The position numbers were made by a program, and so were the translations under genes. Shown one piece after another: positions 9,869 to 17,880 of a DNA stretch of 64,000 bases (the first letter of the stretch is position 1; each line of letters begins with the position of its first letter). Under the pieces are notes generated by a model. The model was not told the DNA's origin. It worked only from the letters and a program-made list of their open reading frames with translations, and did not search any database. Source of the DNA: Methanogenium sp. S4BF (GTDB lineage: Archaea > Halobacteriota > Methanomicrobia > Methanomicrobiales > Methanomicrobiaceae); the NCBI RefSeq assembly GCF_029633965.1, contig NZ_CP091277.1, positions 1,423,940 through 1,487,939 on the forward strand, given 5' to 3'.

Positions 9869-12394
9869 TTAGTCCTTGCGGACAATGAGTGCTGCTACAG
9901 CGCCAAGGCCAATGAGTGCAACAAGAACACCAAATCCAGGTGTTGCGGTTGGCTCAGGGGTTGCTGCTGTAGTTGGGACTGCAGTAGCGGTTGGCTGTGC
10001 AGTTGGGACTGCAGTAGCGGTTGGCTGTGCAGTTGCTTCTGCCTTCAGGACATTGAAGGTCTGGGTTGCAGTCTGCTGTGCTTCGATTCCCTCAACGGTA
10101 ACGATGTACTCGTCAGGAGTGAATGAAGATGCGTCAACTGCGAATTCCCAAACGTTCACGCCATCTTTGTCACCTGCGGTAACAAGGACAGTGCCGGATG
10201 CACCGGAGAATGAACCGCTCTGGGTCTTCTCGGTTGGCTTGAATGAGGCTGAGGTTGCTTCAACAATCAGGCTGTCGCCAACTGCGAGGTTGGTGGTACC
10301 GGTGATGGTGAAGGTCTCGCCGACATACTTGTCGCCGATTGCATCGATCATGATCCAGGGTTCCTCAATCATGAAGGTGAGCTTGTAGTAGGTATCATCA
10401 ATGTCAGGGCTGTCCATTGCATTGACAAGTGCGGTTGCTGCATCTGATCCCTGGAGACTGCCTGGTCCCTCAATGATGAAGACAGGCACAAATGGGTTAA
10501 GAATTGGGCGGTCGACACAAGTCTGGCCTGCGGCCGGGCAGTTTGCTCTTGTAGCAAGGTCGAACTGGTCATTGTACATCGGGTGCTGAACAACAACAAA
10601 GTACTGGCCTGCTGCAAGGGTGTCAGTGCCTGTGAACTTGTAGCTGAATGCTCCGTTATCTTCTACAGTCTCGGTCTGGATGTCATTGAAGTTCTTACCC
10701 AGAATCCAGATTGCGACACCAGGTGTGGGGTCACCCTCTGCATTACCGGTAATGTACAGGTCATCTCCCCGTGCAACGGTTGCTGAGGAAGTGGTTGCTG
10801 TAACGAATGGCTTCTTGATAACGATTGATGCAGTTGCATAGATTGCATTGTTTGCACCAAGGTCGTCCTTGTTGGTTGGTGTGGTGACTGAGTAGATGGT
10901 GTAGGTACCTGCATCGAGGTTAACACCTGCAGTGCTCCACTTGTATTCCCAGGTGTCATCAGTCTCAACAGTGACTGGTGCCCAGGATCCTGCTATTGGG
11001 TTGTTGTCGGTTGTACCGCCAGTGACAACTCCATCCTTTGGATCGGTGATTGGAGCTCCCTTGGTCTTCAGGTTTGGACCTGTGATGAAGAGCCAGGTGT
11101 CGTCACTGTCTGTGTTTGTTCCGGAGATAACAATCTCCTCACCGATGTAGTATGAACTGTCACCGGATGCGGTAACTGTGACTGCTCCCTTCTCGACCTT
11201 TACCTTGACAGTGTCATAGGTTGGGCTGAATGGGAAAACAGCCTGATAGTAATCAGTCCGGAGAGTGTATGTCTGGTCCTTTGTGGTGTCGTCAGTGCCG
11301 AAACCAACAGTACGGGTTCCTGAGCTGGAGAGTGTGACCATTGCATAGTATCCACCGGATGCAGGTGCACTTCCGGAAACATCGGTAAGAACATTTGTTC
11401 CACCAGCTACGCCGGAGAATACATATGCACCAGCGAGAGCGTTGTTAACGGAAACACTGTTCTGGTTGTCTTTGATGTATGGAACTGTGTCAGGTGCAGA
11501 GATGCTGCTTGTGCCCTTTACCCAGAGAACATACTGTTCGTTTGGCCGACCGGTAATGGTGACTGCAAAGTCGTTGTTGCGGACAACAGTGTCCTTGTTT
11601 GCTTCGATCTTTACGTCATCTTTGCCGACTTCGAGTGTCTTAACTGCGGACTTGGTGACACCAGTGACGGTTCCTACGTTGTCCTTTGCATTGTTCAGGT
11701 TGACTTCTGCATAGAATGTGTAGACACCAGCCTTGTACTGGCTTGATTCAAGGTCCCAGTTAGGAACACCAATACCACTAGCGCCGAGTGAGTCGGGCAG
11801 ATAGTACTGTGAGTTGGTTGGAGCAAGACCTGTGAGTGAACTGACAAAGCCTGTTGCTGCATCCTCGACAAGTCCTGTGTAGGTGGTACCTTCTGAGTCA
11901 ACAACTACGACCTTAATCGCAGTGCTCTGTCCCGCAAGGGCAGGGCGCTGGTTAACGACCTGGTACAGGTTGCTGTCAAGACGGAAAGCCATTGTAGTAC
12001 CGGTCTTAACGACACGCTCATTGGTCATGTCCTCGCCAGTGACGGTGTTGTATACCTTCACATCAATTGATGGCATCTGGACGTTGATTGCTACGACACC
12101 AAGACCACCAGCTTCGTACCAGTTACCTGTGCGGGTCTGGAACGTTGCGGGGTCAATCACTTCATTACCAGCACCCTGTGTGGTATAGGTTGCTGATGGT
12201 GAAGCGGTTGTTGGGTCGTCACCTGCTGCAAACCACTCAAGGGTGGGTGCAACACTTGTAAAGGTGAGGCCTTCCTCACCAACGAATACTACTCCACCCA
12301 GAGGGACAACGGTCAGATCTGCAGATGCTGGTGCAACTGCGAGAAATGCCACTGCCACAAGGGCAAGGAGTGCAATGCTAATTTTTGCTTTCAT
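9869..12394 (-). CDS. Major surface-layer glycoprotein with PGF-CTERM anchor
   Basis: 841 residues. A signal peptide (MKAKISIALLALVAVAF, cleavage after ASA) is followed by long beta-rich extracellular repeats, some with the surface-glycoprotein motifs WVKGTSS and LFITGPNL. A Thr/Pro/Ala-rich stalk (repeats of TAQPTATAVP) precedes a C-terminal PGF-CTERM signal: TPGFG, hydrophobic helix, RKD. Archaeosortase A would process this and attach a lipid. The start is ATG 12394, since GGAGG lies just upstream within a longer ORF whose first ATG (12406) overlaps that site. Codon use is biased toward a narrow set as in mcr and mtr, suggesting very high expression. Very probably the S-layer subunit. Confidence 0.9.
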   Translation of the reverse strand: MKAKISIALLALVAVAFLAVAPASADLTVVPLGGVVFVGEEGLTFTSVAPTLEWFAAGDDPTTASPSATYTTQGAGNEVIDPATFQTRTGNWYEAGGLGVVAINVQMPSIDVKVYNTVTGEDMTNERVVKTGTTMAFRLDSNLYQVVNQRPALAGQSTAIKVVVVDSEGTTYTGLVEDAATGFVSSLTGLAPTNSQYYLPDSLGASGIGVPNWDLESSQYKAGVYTFYAEVNLNNAKDNVGTVTGVTKSAVKTLEVGKDDVKIEANKDTVVRNNDFAVTITGRPNEQYVLWVKGTSSISAPDTVPYIKDNQNSVSVNNALAGAYVFSGVAGGTNVLTDVSGSAPASGGYYAMVTLSSSGTRTVGFGTDDTTKDQTYTLRTDYYQAVFPFSPTYDTVKVKVEKGAVTVTASGDSSYYIGEEIVISGTNTDSDDTWLFITGPNLKTKGAPITDPKDGVVTGGTTDNNPIAGSWAPVTVETDDTWEYKWSTAGVNLDAGTYTIYSVTTPTNKDDLGANNAIYATASIVIKKPFVTATTSSATVARGDDLYITGNAEGDPTPGVAIWILGKNFNDIQTETVEDNGAFSYKFTGTDTLAAGQYFVVVQHPMYNDQFDLATRANCPAAGQTCVDRPILNPFVPVFIIEGPGSLQGSDAATALVNAMDSPDIDDTYYKLTFMIEEPWIMIDAIGDKYVGETFTITGTTNLAVGDSLIVEATSASFKPTEKTQSGSFSGASGTVLVTAGDKDGVNVWEFAVDASSFTPDEYIVTVEGIEAQQTATQTFNVLKAEATAQPTATAVPTAQPTATAVPTTAATPEPTATPGFGVLVALIGLGAVAALIVRKD

Positions 12395-12434
12395 TCTAGC
12401 CTCCATACGATTAAGTTGAGGAACAGCTACCAGA

Positions 12435-12452
12435 TTTCGTCAGATGACGAAA
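12435..12452 (-). promoter_or_regulatory. Perfect hairpin in the S-layer mRNA leader
   Basis: TTTCGTC and GACGAAA form a perfect 7-bp inverted repeat around an AGAT loop, about 40 bases before ATG 12394 and inside the predicted leader. It could stabilise the message or bind a regulator; function is inferred. Confidence 0.5.
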
Positions 12453-12510
12453 AACGATTCACTTTGCTCCATACTCCGAACGACGGAATATACCACAATA
12501 TTTGACAAAC

Positions 12511-12524
12511 ACTTAATATATCCT
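12511..12524 (-). promoter_or_regulatory. S-layer gene promoter (BRE/TATA)
   Basis: Minus-strand AAGGATATATTAAG matches an archaeal BRE plus TATA box. Transcription would start near 12490, giving a leader of about 95 bases. A second weaker candidate (TGGTATATTCC) lies near 12487-12497. Confidence 0.55.
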
Positions 12525-12828
12525 TTGTGGTTGAGCAGATTTTGATCGACGGATGAGACGGCGAAATAGTCCGCCAAAACTCGAATATCAGGGTTATTTC
12601 ACTACCAATAAGCAGGGAAGCACAATGCACCCACCCCCCGACACATCGGGAGAGACGGATACGGCCGATGTCATTGATGGTCGAAAACCGTCGGGAATAC
12701 GCGCCCCGCAGACAGGATAAACACCATGCATAAAGACCAGCCACCGGACCGCCGCATACCTGAGGACCATATCGTCAGATTAATTACCTGCCAGCAATAA
12801 CATAGTAGCGCAATACTTTGCATTGCAC

Positions 12829-12901
12829 AGTCCGGTAGTGTAGCGGTCAATCATGTGAGACTCTGGATCTTGCGACAGCAGTTCGAATCTGCTCCGGACT
12901 A
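12829..12901 (+). tRNA. tRNA-Gln (anticodon CTG)
   Basis: 73-nt cloverleaf. Acceptor stem AGTCCGG pairs with CCGGACT, the anticodon loop CTCTGGA carries CTG, and the T arm contains GTTCGAATC. The discriminator base is A and CCA is not encoded. A T-rich stretch (CTTCTTTTC) follows and may terminate it. Confidence 0.93.
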
Positions 12902-13285
12902 TAACCCTTCTTTTCAGCATTCTTTGAACAATGAGCAGCGCAGACAGCATTTCAGATGAAATGCACAGACAGTAGCTTAAAGAGCCAAATCAGAGCCAAT
13001 ACCGATTTTAAGACCCATTTGAAATCTCTTCCAAAATCAGAACAGAACAGACCCGCCCTTTACGCATCAGTAAGCCCCACCCCCTGCCGCACCCCATACC
13101 GGACACACCCAAACCCAACCACATCACCACAGGCAGCACAACGCAGACACGACAGAGAGTCTCACCCAACGCACCACACCCCGCCAGACGGGCATCTGTA
13201 CGCCGGGGAGCAGGAGATCACCCCGGACACCTTCGTTCCAGGCCGTCCCCGGCTCAAAAATTGTCCCGGCCCACCTGCCGGCCGT
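12902..13285. other. Intergenic region after tRNA-Gln, no gene recognised
   Basis: 384 bases between tRNA-Gln and the 3' end of the DUF1614 gene. The sequence is unusually rich in C and A on the plus strand (runs such as CCCACCCCC). A plus-strand open frame crosses it into the DUF1614 gene, but it encodes a His/Pro/Thr-rich string without family likeness and is not credited. Confidence 0.5.
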
Positions 13286-13996
13286 TCAGGCAAGAAATGC
13301 TGCCAGAATGCCGCTGAGGAAGATCCCGTCAAACGTGCCTGCCCCGCCGATACTTACCATCGGGGCCCCGATTTTATCCAGATGACGCCAGTTTAAGAGA
13401 TCAGCACCGATTAATGTCCCCATCGTTCCGCCTGCAAACGCAATCGGCGGAGCCGCCAGCGGATCTCCGAACGAGAAGAGAATACCGCACATAAGCGCAC
13501 AGAGCGGCGGAAGAAAGATTGGGGTCGCAATGCCCATGCCGGGAACCACCTTTGCCGCACTGTGCGTTATACCCGCCACCAGAAGAATTCCCGCACAGCC
13601 CCCCATAATAACAGACAATGGTGCCGGGAAAAGTGCAGGCGAAGAGAGTACATAGTATACCAGATAGAGCGTGACGAAAAGCGGGACAACAACGCCGCCC
13701 ACATTCACGGCAACGGTGGTGTCAGGACCCTCATGCACCGCATACACCCTGCCAAACCGATCTCTGAACTGATATGCACGGTTTCGTGCACCTTCAATCC
13801 GGGTCACGGGGATGTTGATGAAACTCCCGATAATCGATGCCAGAATTAAAAAGAAAACCTCCCAGCCGGAGAATCCAAGGCTCCTGAATGCCCCGCCGAT
13901 CACTCCAAGGAAGAGCAGGGGAAGAAAGACCAGAAGGAGCACGATCAATACTAATATGAGCAGAAAGGAGAACGGATTGAAATAATACTGCCTCAT
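13286..13996 (-). CDS. DUF1614 family membrane protein
   Basis: 236 residues with about seven hydrophobic segments, the first very strong (residues 9-35, FSFLLILVLIVLLLVFLPLLFLGV). Family features include the (I/V)NIPVTRIEG loop after the second segment and the Gly-rich GGAGTFDGIFLSG near the C-terminus. Members are widespread in methanogens and their function is unknown. It lies 20 bases after the fibrillarin gene in the same direction and is probably the last gene of that operon. AGGAG stands immediately before the ATG, closer than usual. Confidence 0.8.
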   Translation of the reverse strand: MRQYYFNPFSFLLILVLIVLLLVFLPLLFLGVIGGAFRSLGFSGWEVFFLILASIIGSFINIPVTRIEGARNRAYQFRDRFGRVYAVHEGPDTTVAVNVGGVVVPLFVTLYLVYYVLSSPALFPAPLSVIMGGCAGILLVAGITHSAAKVVPGMGIATPIFLPPLCALMCGILFSFGDPLAAPPIAFAGGTMGTLIGADLLNWRHLDKIGAPMVSIGGAGTFDGIFLSGILAAFLA

Positions 13997-14016
13997 TCTC
14001 CTGATGCCCCCGGCCC

Positions 14017-14622
14017 TTATGCCCCCTTTGTGCAGATCATCGCCGTATGATCACGGTGATACGGATTCAGTGTGCCGGTCCAGACGATGGTGAGGCCCAT
14101 CTCACGCAGTGCTGTACGGGTCTCTTCTGCAATCTCCTCCGAGCTTTTGCGGACATCCACACTCCGTGCCTTCAGCATCAGGACCGCGATTCCGCCGGTT
14201 TTGAGGAACGGCAGATTCTTTCTGAGGATGTCAGCCTGATTTGGCTGTGCCACATCCTGGTAGATCATATCCACCGCCTCCACAAAGCATCCATAAACCT
14301 CTGGGCGGTTTACGTCCGCCATGATGGGCACAATATTCAGTCTGCGGCGTGCCACCTCAATCAGGTCCTGCATCGGACGGGGAGCAAATTCAACGGCATA
14401 TACTGTCTCTACGTAATCTGCCACGTGGGAAACCGTCGTACCGTTTGCCGCCCCCAGATAGAGCACCCGCATATCCGGTGTCAGATCCAGCGGAGCACCG
14501 TTCAGAATGGCCGCAGGCAGTTTGCTGCGGTGCGGGTCCCATACCCGGCACCCGTTCAGCATCCGCTCGCCATAGACACCGCCTTCCCCGACGGATACAA
14601 TCGTCCCGCGAATGACCTTCAT
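14017..14622 (-). CDS. flpA: Fibrillarin, C/D-box RNA-guided rRNA 2'-O-methyltransferase
   Basis: 201 residues. This is the catalytic subunit of archaeal C/D RNPs, transferring methyl from S-adenosylmethionine to ribose 2'-OH of rRNA and tRNA at sites chosen by guide RNAs. The Rossmann motif LYLGAANGTTVSHVAD binds SAM; the acidic DVAQPNQ and the C-terminal NPYHRDHTAMI complete the fibrillarin signature. The N-terminus is short, as in archaea, without the eukaryotic GAR domain. Its ATG overlaps the nop5 stop (ATGA), so the two are translationally coupled, fitting a stoichiometric complex. Confidence 0.96.
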   Translation of the reverse strand: MKVIRGTIVSVGEGGVYGERMLNGCRVWDPHRSKLPAAILNGAPLDLTPDMRVLYLGAANGTTVSHVADYVETVYAVEFAPRPMQDLIEVARRRLNIVPIMADVNRPEVYGCFVEAVDMIYQDVAQPNQADILRKNLPFLKTGGIAVLMLKARSVDVRKSSEEIAEETRTALREMGLTIVWTGTLNPYHRDHTAMICTKGA

Positions 14623-15479
14623 TTCTTCTCACCACCCACGGCATCAATCCTCTGCTGGGCCTGTTCAAGGAAGCCCGGGTCTGCCTCACCGCGATAATAA
14701 TCAATCTTTGCCGCAATCGCCAGTTTTCCCGCAACCGCACGCGACACCTTCCCCCGCACATCGCGGGGGGCATTGTGCACCCGGCGGTGCTGGAAGATGA
14801 TCCCATGCTTGGGCGGCGGACTGCCACCCCTGAGATGGGTAAAGAGTGCCCCTTCCGCACCCAGCACCTGAATAGTCGATGCCGGCATACCGGCAAGGAC
14901 TGCAAGACCCCCGGCACGTTCCATCAGCCGGGCGGCCACGAGACCGCCCACAAGAGTACTGCAGTTGGGCATCACCGTATCCGTCCGCGTTGATATATCC
15001 CGCATCAGGGTGGTGCGCTGGTCGGAGAGGGCATCAATCTCTGCACAGATACGCCCGAGAGGGCCCTTCTCCTTCTTCATCACCCCAATCATCCGTTTCG
15101 CACTCATCGCCTTGTACTTGCGGGAGAATCCCGGATTCCTGACCAGGTACCACTCAACGGCCTTCTCGGTCAGAAGATTGACCACTTCATCAATCTCATC
15201 CAGCATCCGGACCATCTGCATCAGTTCAGCATCACCTTCACTGAACGCTGCGGTAATCTTACGCCGTGCATCCCGGATAGTCACATTGCGCAGCCGTACC
15301 AGATACTCCGCACGATCCGCAAAAAAACCACAGGCGCATGCCTCATCCACGGAGACCGGAACAAATCCGGAATCCACTTTCCCCCGTATCGTTTCGCACC
15401 GTTCCAGGATCCTGTCTTCATCGCCCTGGGCAGGAGTGCAAACACTGCCGTCAATGTCACCGAACCAGTAACTGCGCAT
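14619..15479 (-). CDS. Nop5 (Nop56/58-like), C/D RNP scaffold protein
   Basis: 286 residues, short compared with many archaeal Nop5 proteins. It bridges L7Ae-bound guide RNA and fibrillarin. A variable N-terminal domain that docks fibrillarin is followed by a coiled-coil (about 60-150) and the Nop domain with NCSTLVGGLVAARL and GGSPPPKHGIIFQH, the RNA-protein contact motif. It ends at a Tyr/Arg-rich segment without the long Lys-rich tail of eukaryotic homologues. First gene of the nop5-flpA-DUF1614 operon. Confidence 0.94.
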   Translation of the reverse strand: MRSYWFGDIDGSVCTPAQGDEDRILERCETIRGKVDSGFVPVSVDEACACGFFADRAEYLVRLRNVTIRDARRKITAAFSEGDAELMQMVRMLDEIDEVVNLLTEKAVEWYLVRNPGFSRKYKAMSAKRMIGVMKKEKGPLGRICAEIDALSDQRTTLMRDISTRTDTVMPNCSTLVGGLVAARLMERAGGLAVLAGMPASTIQVLGAEGALFTHLRGGSPPPKHGIIFQHRRVHNAPRDVRGKVSRAVAGKLAIAAKIDYYRGEADPGFLEQAQQRIDAVGGEKK

Positions 15480-15564
15480 CTACCCTACCATTGCATATCA
15501 GCACTAATAAAGTGGTTGGAGAAGGGGATTTCAGGACGCAAACCAGCTTAAGGCAGAAGAGCAA

Positions 15565-16518
15565 ATGGTGTTCCACAAGAGAATACCCATGATCGCTGCT
15601 GCAGTACTGTTATTTGTGTTTGGTATGGGGCTTCTTGTCAAAGGGGCCGACTATTTTGTAAAAGGCGGCGGCGGCCTTGCTGCCCGCTACGGTGTATCCT
15701 CAGCCACCATCGGGTTTACGGTAATCGCATTCGGCACCTCACTGCCGGAGTTTGTGGTGAGTGTCAATGCTGTCATCTCCGGCAACTCCGGCGTGGCGCT
15801 CGGCAATGCACTGGGCAGCAATATCGCAAATATCGCCCTTGTCCTCGCCCTGTGTGCAATCATCAGCCCCGCCATGTTCATGGCCGGGCCGTCCGGGAAG
15901 GGCCGGGTGGAGAATGAGACCATCCTGATGATCGCAGCCACCCTCTTTTTTGCCGTGCTGGCCATCACCGGCGAACTCACCCGGCTTTCCGGTGTGCTGA
16001 TGCTCATCGTGTTCTGCATCATCCTCTACATCACCGTAAAGAAACTCGGCGCCGAACCGGTGGAGCGTATTGAAATACACGGCAGAATGGACTGGGTACT
16101 GACCGCAGGCGGCCTGATTGCCGTTATCATCGGGTCCCAGCTGGTGCTTGACGGCGCCATCACCATCGCCGAGGCATTCGGCATCCCGGAGTTTGTCATC
16201 GGCATGACCATCGTCGCAGTCGGCACCTCGCTCCCGGAGCTTGCCACCTCCCTCGTTGCAATCCTGCGGGGTGACCTCGGCATCTCCGCAGGCAACCTGA
16301 TGGGAAGCAACATCTTCAACCTCCTCTTTGTTCTCGGCACCGGCGCACTTCTTCGTCCGATACCCATTCCGGCATATACCGATGTCATTGTTGTCGTGCT
16401 CTTCTCCCTTGCCGTCATCCCGGTTGTCAAAGGGAAGCCCCGCATCATCAGGGCATGGGCCTCACTTCTCGTGGTGGCATACTTCGCCTATATGACAGCC
16501 CTCTATATCGGGTTCTGA
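15565..16518 (+). CDS. CaCA-family Ca2+/Na+ (cation/proton) exchanger
   Basis: 317 residues, about ten membrane helices. The two inverted alpha repeats that form the ion sites are clear: GTSLPEFVVS...GNALGSNIANI near residues 53-90 and GTSLPELATS...GNLMGSNIFNL near 216-250. Each carries the essential acidic residue of the family. It would exchange Ca2+ against Na+ or H+ across the membrane. The start is uncertain: ATG 15565 or ATG 15589 (MIAAAVLLF), neither with a strong ribosome site. Divergent from the nop5 operon and convergent with the next gene. Confidence 0.92.
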   Translation: MVFHKRIPMIAAAVLLFVFGMGLLVKGADYFVKGGGGLAARYGVSSATIGFTVIAFGTSLPEFVVSVNAVISGNSGVALGNALGSNIANIALVLALCAIISPAMFMAGPSGKGRVENETILMIAATLFFAVLAITGELTRLSGVLMLIVFCIILYITVKKLGAEPVERIEIHGRMDWVLTAGGLIAVIIGSQLVLDGAITIAEAFGIPEFVIGMTIVAVGTSLPELATSLVAILRGDLGISAGNLMGSNIFNLLFVLGTGALLRPIPIPAYTDVIVVVLFSLAVIPVVKGKPRIIRAWASLLVVAYFAYMTALYIGF

Positions 16519-16588
16519 GCACACCCGGATCACACACCCCATTTTCCGTGCATGCCAGTTCACCGCCGTCCGGTTCGCCTCCGTCTTT

Positions 16589-17797
16589 TTAGAGAATAGT
16601 AAGCGAGAACAGAATCACCGGCACCATCACCGCACCCATACAGGTGACCCGCCGGACATTGACAAGCGACGGGATAAGCCCGACAAGGGTGGCACACACG
16701 AGAATCACCAAGCCAAAAAGCCCGGTCAACAGAAATGCCAGCAGTGTGACCACTCCTATCACCGCATAGCTCATCGCCCGCACCGGGATGCCCCCCAGAA
16801 ACCGGGCACCCCGCCCGCAAAGAAGCGTGATCACAAACCCGCAGAGTGCAGCGGCCACTCCGCCGGCCAATATCAGCAGGGGTGAGGGCATGCCGATGGT
16901 GTCGAGGACAACCATCACACCGTTTCGCATCCGCCCCAGTGCAACGAGTGCGGCAAGACCGAGGAAGGCATTCGCCGTGTTGGCCGCACTGGTGGCGATG
17001 ATATACCCTTTCCCCTCGCTGCCAGCCTGAAAGAGCGGCGAGAGAAGGGCGTTGGCTGTCGCATTGGAGAGGCCCGGCAGCCACCCGACGACAGCACCCG
17101 CTATGGTGCCCATGCCCGCGTGCCGGACAATACCTGTGCCCGCGGCAGATATACCACCCCGCACCTGCTCCGGCATCTTCCCGCCGGAGGCACGGAGCAG
17201 GACCGAGATGCCGAAGAGTCCGGTCAGAAGCGGCATCAGCACAGAAGAGACACCTGATGTATGGGAGATCAGCCACGCATAGCGGAAGGCAAAGACGCCC
17301 AGAATGCCTGAGAGAAGAAAGACCACAGCAGACCATTCTGGCGATTCGGAACCGAGGATCATAAGACCGGCAACAAGGATGAGAATGATGCCCAGCCACC
17401 AGTCGATAAAGGGCTGCAGACCCGGCAGAAAGAGCATGAAGACGGCAAAAAGCGGCATCACCATCACCACCGAGACTGCACTCCCCAACGCAGAGAGACG
17501 GACGGCCTCCTCGCCCCTGCCCTGCATGCAGAGGGCATGCGCCGGGAGCACAGTGATAGCAGTATCCGCATCCGGGACACCGAAGAAGGTGCTCGGGACA
17601 CAGTCGGTGAAGGTATGCACAACAAGGGCACTAAAAAGGGCAACTCCCACCGCCGGCGCACCAAGAATGGCGAGAAGTCCGCTTTCGGCTGCCACCAGCA
17701 TGCCTGCCATCGTATTGGCATGGATACCGGGGACAAGACCGCTTATGGTGCCGAGAATGGTGCCGATGAGAATGCCTGCAATGATCTCCGCTGCCAC
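16589..17797 (-). CDS. TctA/DUF112-like polytopic membrane protein
   Basis: 402 residues with ten or more hydrophobic segments. The opening GTISGLVPGIHANTMA and the middle GAVVGWLPGLSNATANA are paired P-G-(I/L) motifs, as in the two halves of TctA permeases. Archaeal members (COG1784) occur without the periplasmic and small membrane subunits of tripartite tricarboxylate transporters, and none is seen here. Substrate unknown. Divergent from the HemD-Cbf5 gene with 83 bases between starts. Confidence 0.8.
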   Translation of the reverse strand: MAAEIIAGILIGTILGTISGLVPGIHANTMAGMLVAAESGLLAILGAPAVGVALFSALVVHTFTDCVPSTFFGVPDADTAITVLPAHALCMQGRGEEAVRLSALGSAVSVVMVMPLFAVFMLFLPGLQPFIDWWLGIILILVAGLMILGSESPEWSAVVFLLSGILGVFAFRYAWLISHTSGVSSVLMPLLTGLFGISVLLRASGGKMPEQVRGGISAAGTGIVRHAGMGTIAGAVVGWLPGLSNATANALLSPLFQAGSEGKGYIIATSAANTANAFLGLAALVALGRMRNGVMVVLDTIGMPSPLLILAGGVAAALCGFVITLLCGRGARFLGGIPVRAMSYAVIGVVTLLAFLLTGLFGLVILVCATLVGLIPSLVNVRRVTCMGAVMVPVILFSLTIL

Positions 17798-17880
17798 AAA
17801 TAATCTGTGGCATGCAGTGAGGGAAAAAACATCCGATACGCAAAAAGCAATGATACCTCAGGGTGCATATATACAGTAAC

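Noticed and set aside
12427-12744. 105-codon minus-strand frame upstream of the S-layer gene
   Set aside because: It crosses the S-layer promoter and leader hairpin and lacks any motif.
12956-13396. 146-codon plus-strand frame after tRNA-Gln
   Set aside because: Composition is biased (His, Pro, Thr, Arg), it overlaps the 3' end of the DUF1614 gene, and no ribosome site or motif is seen.
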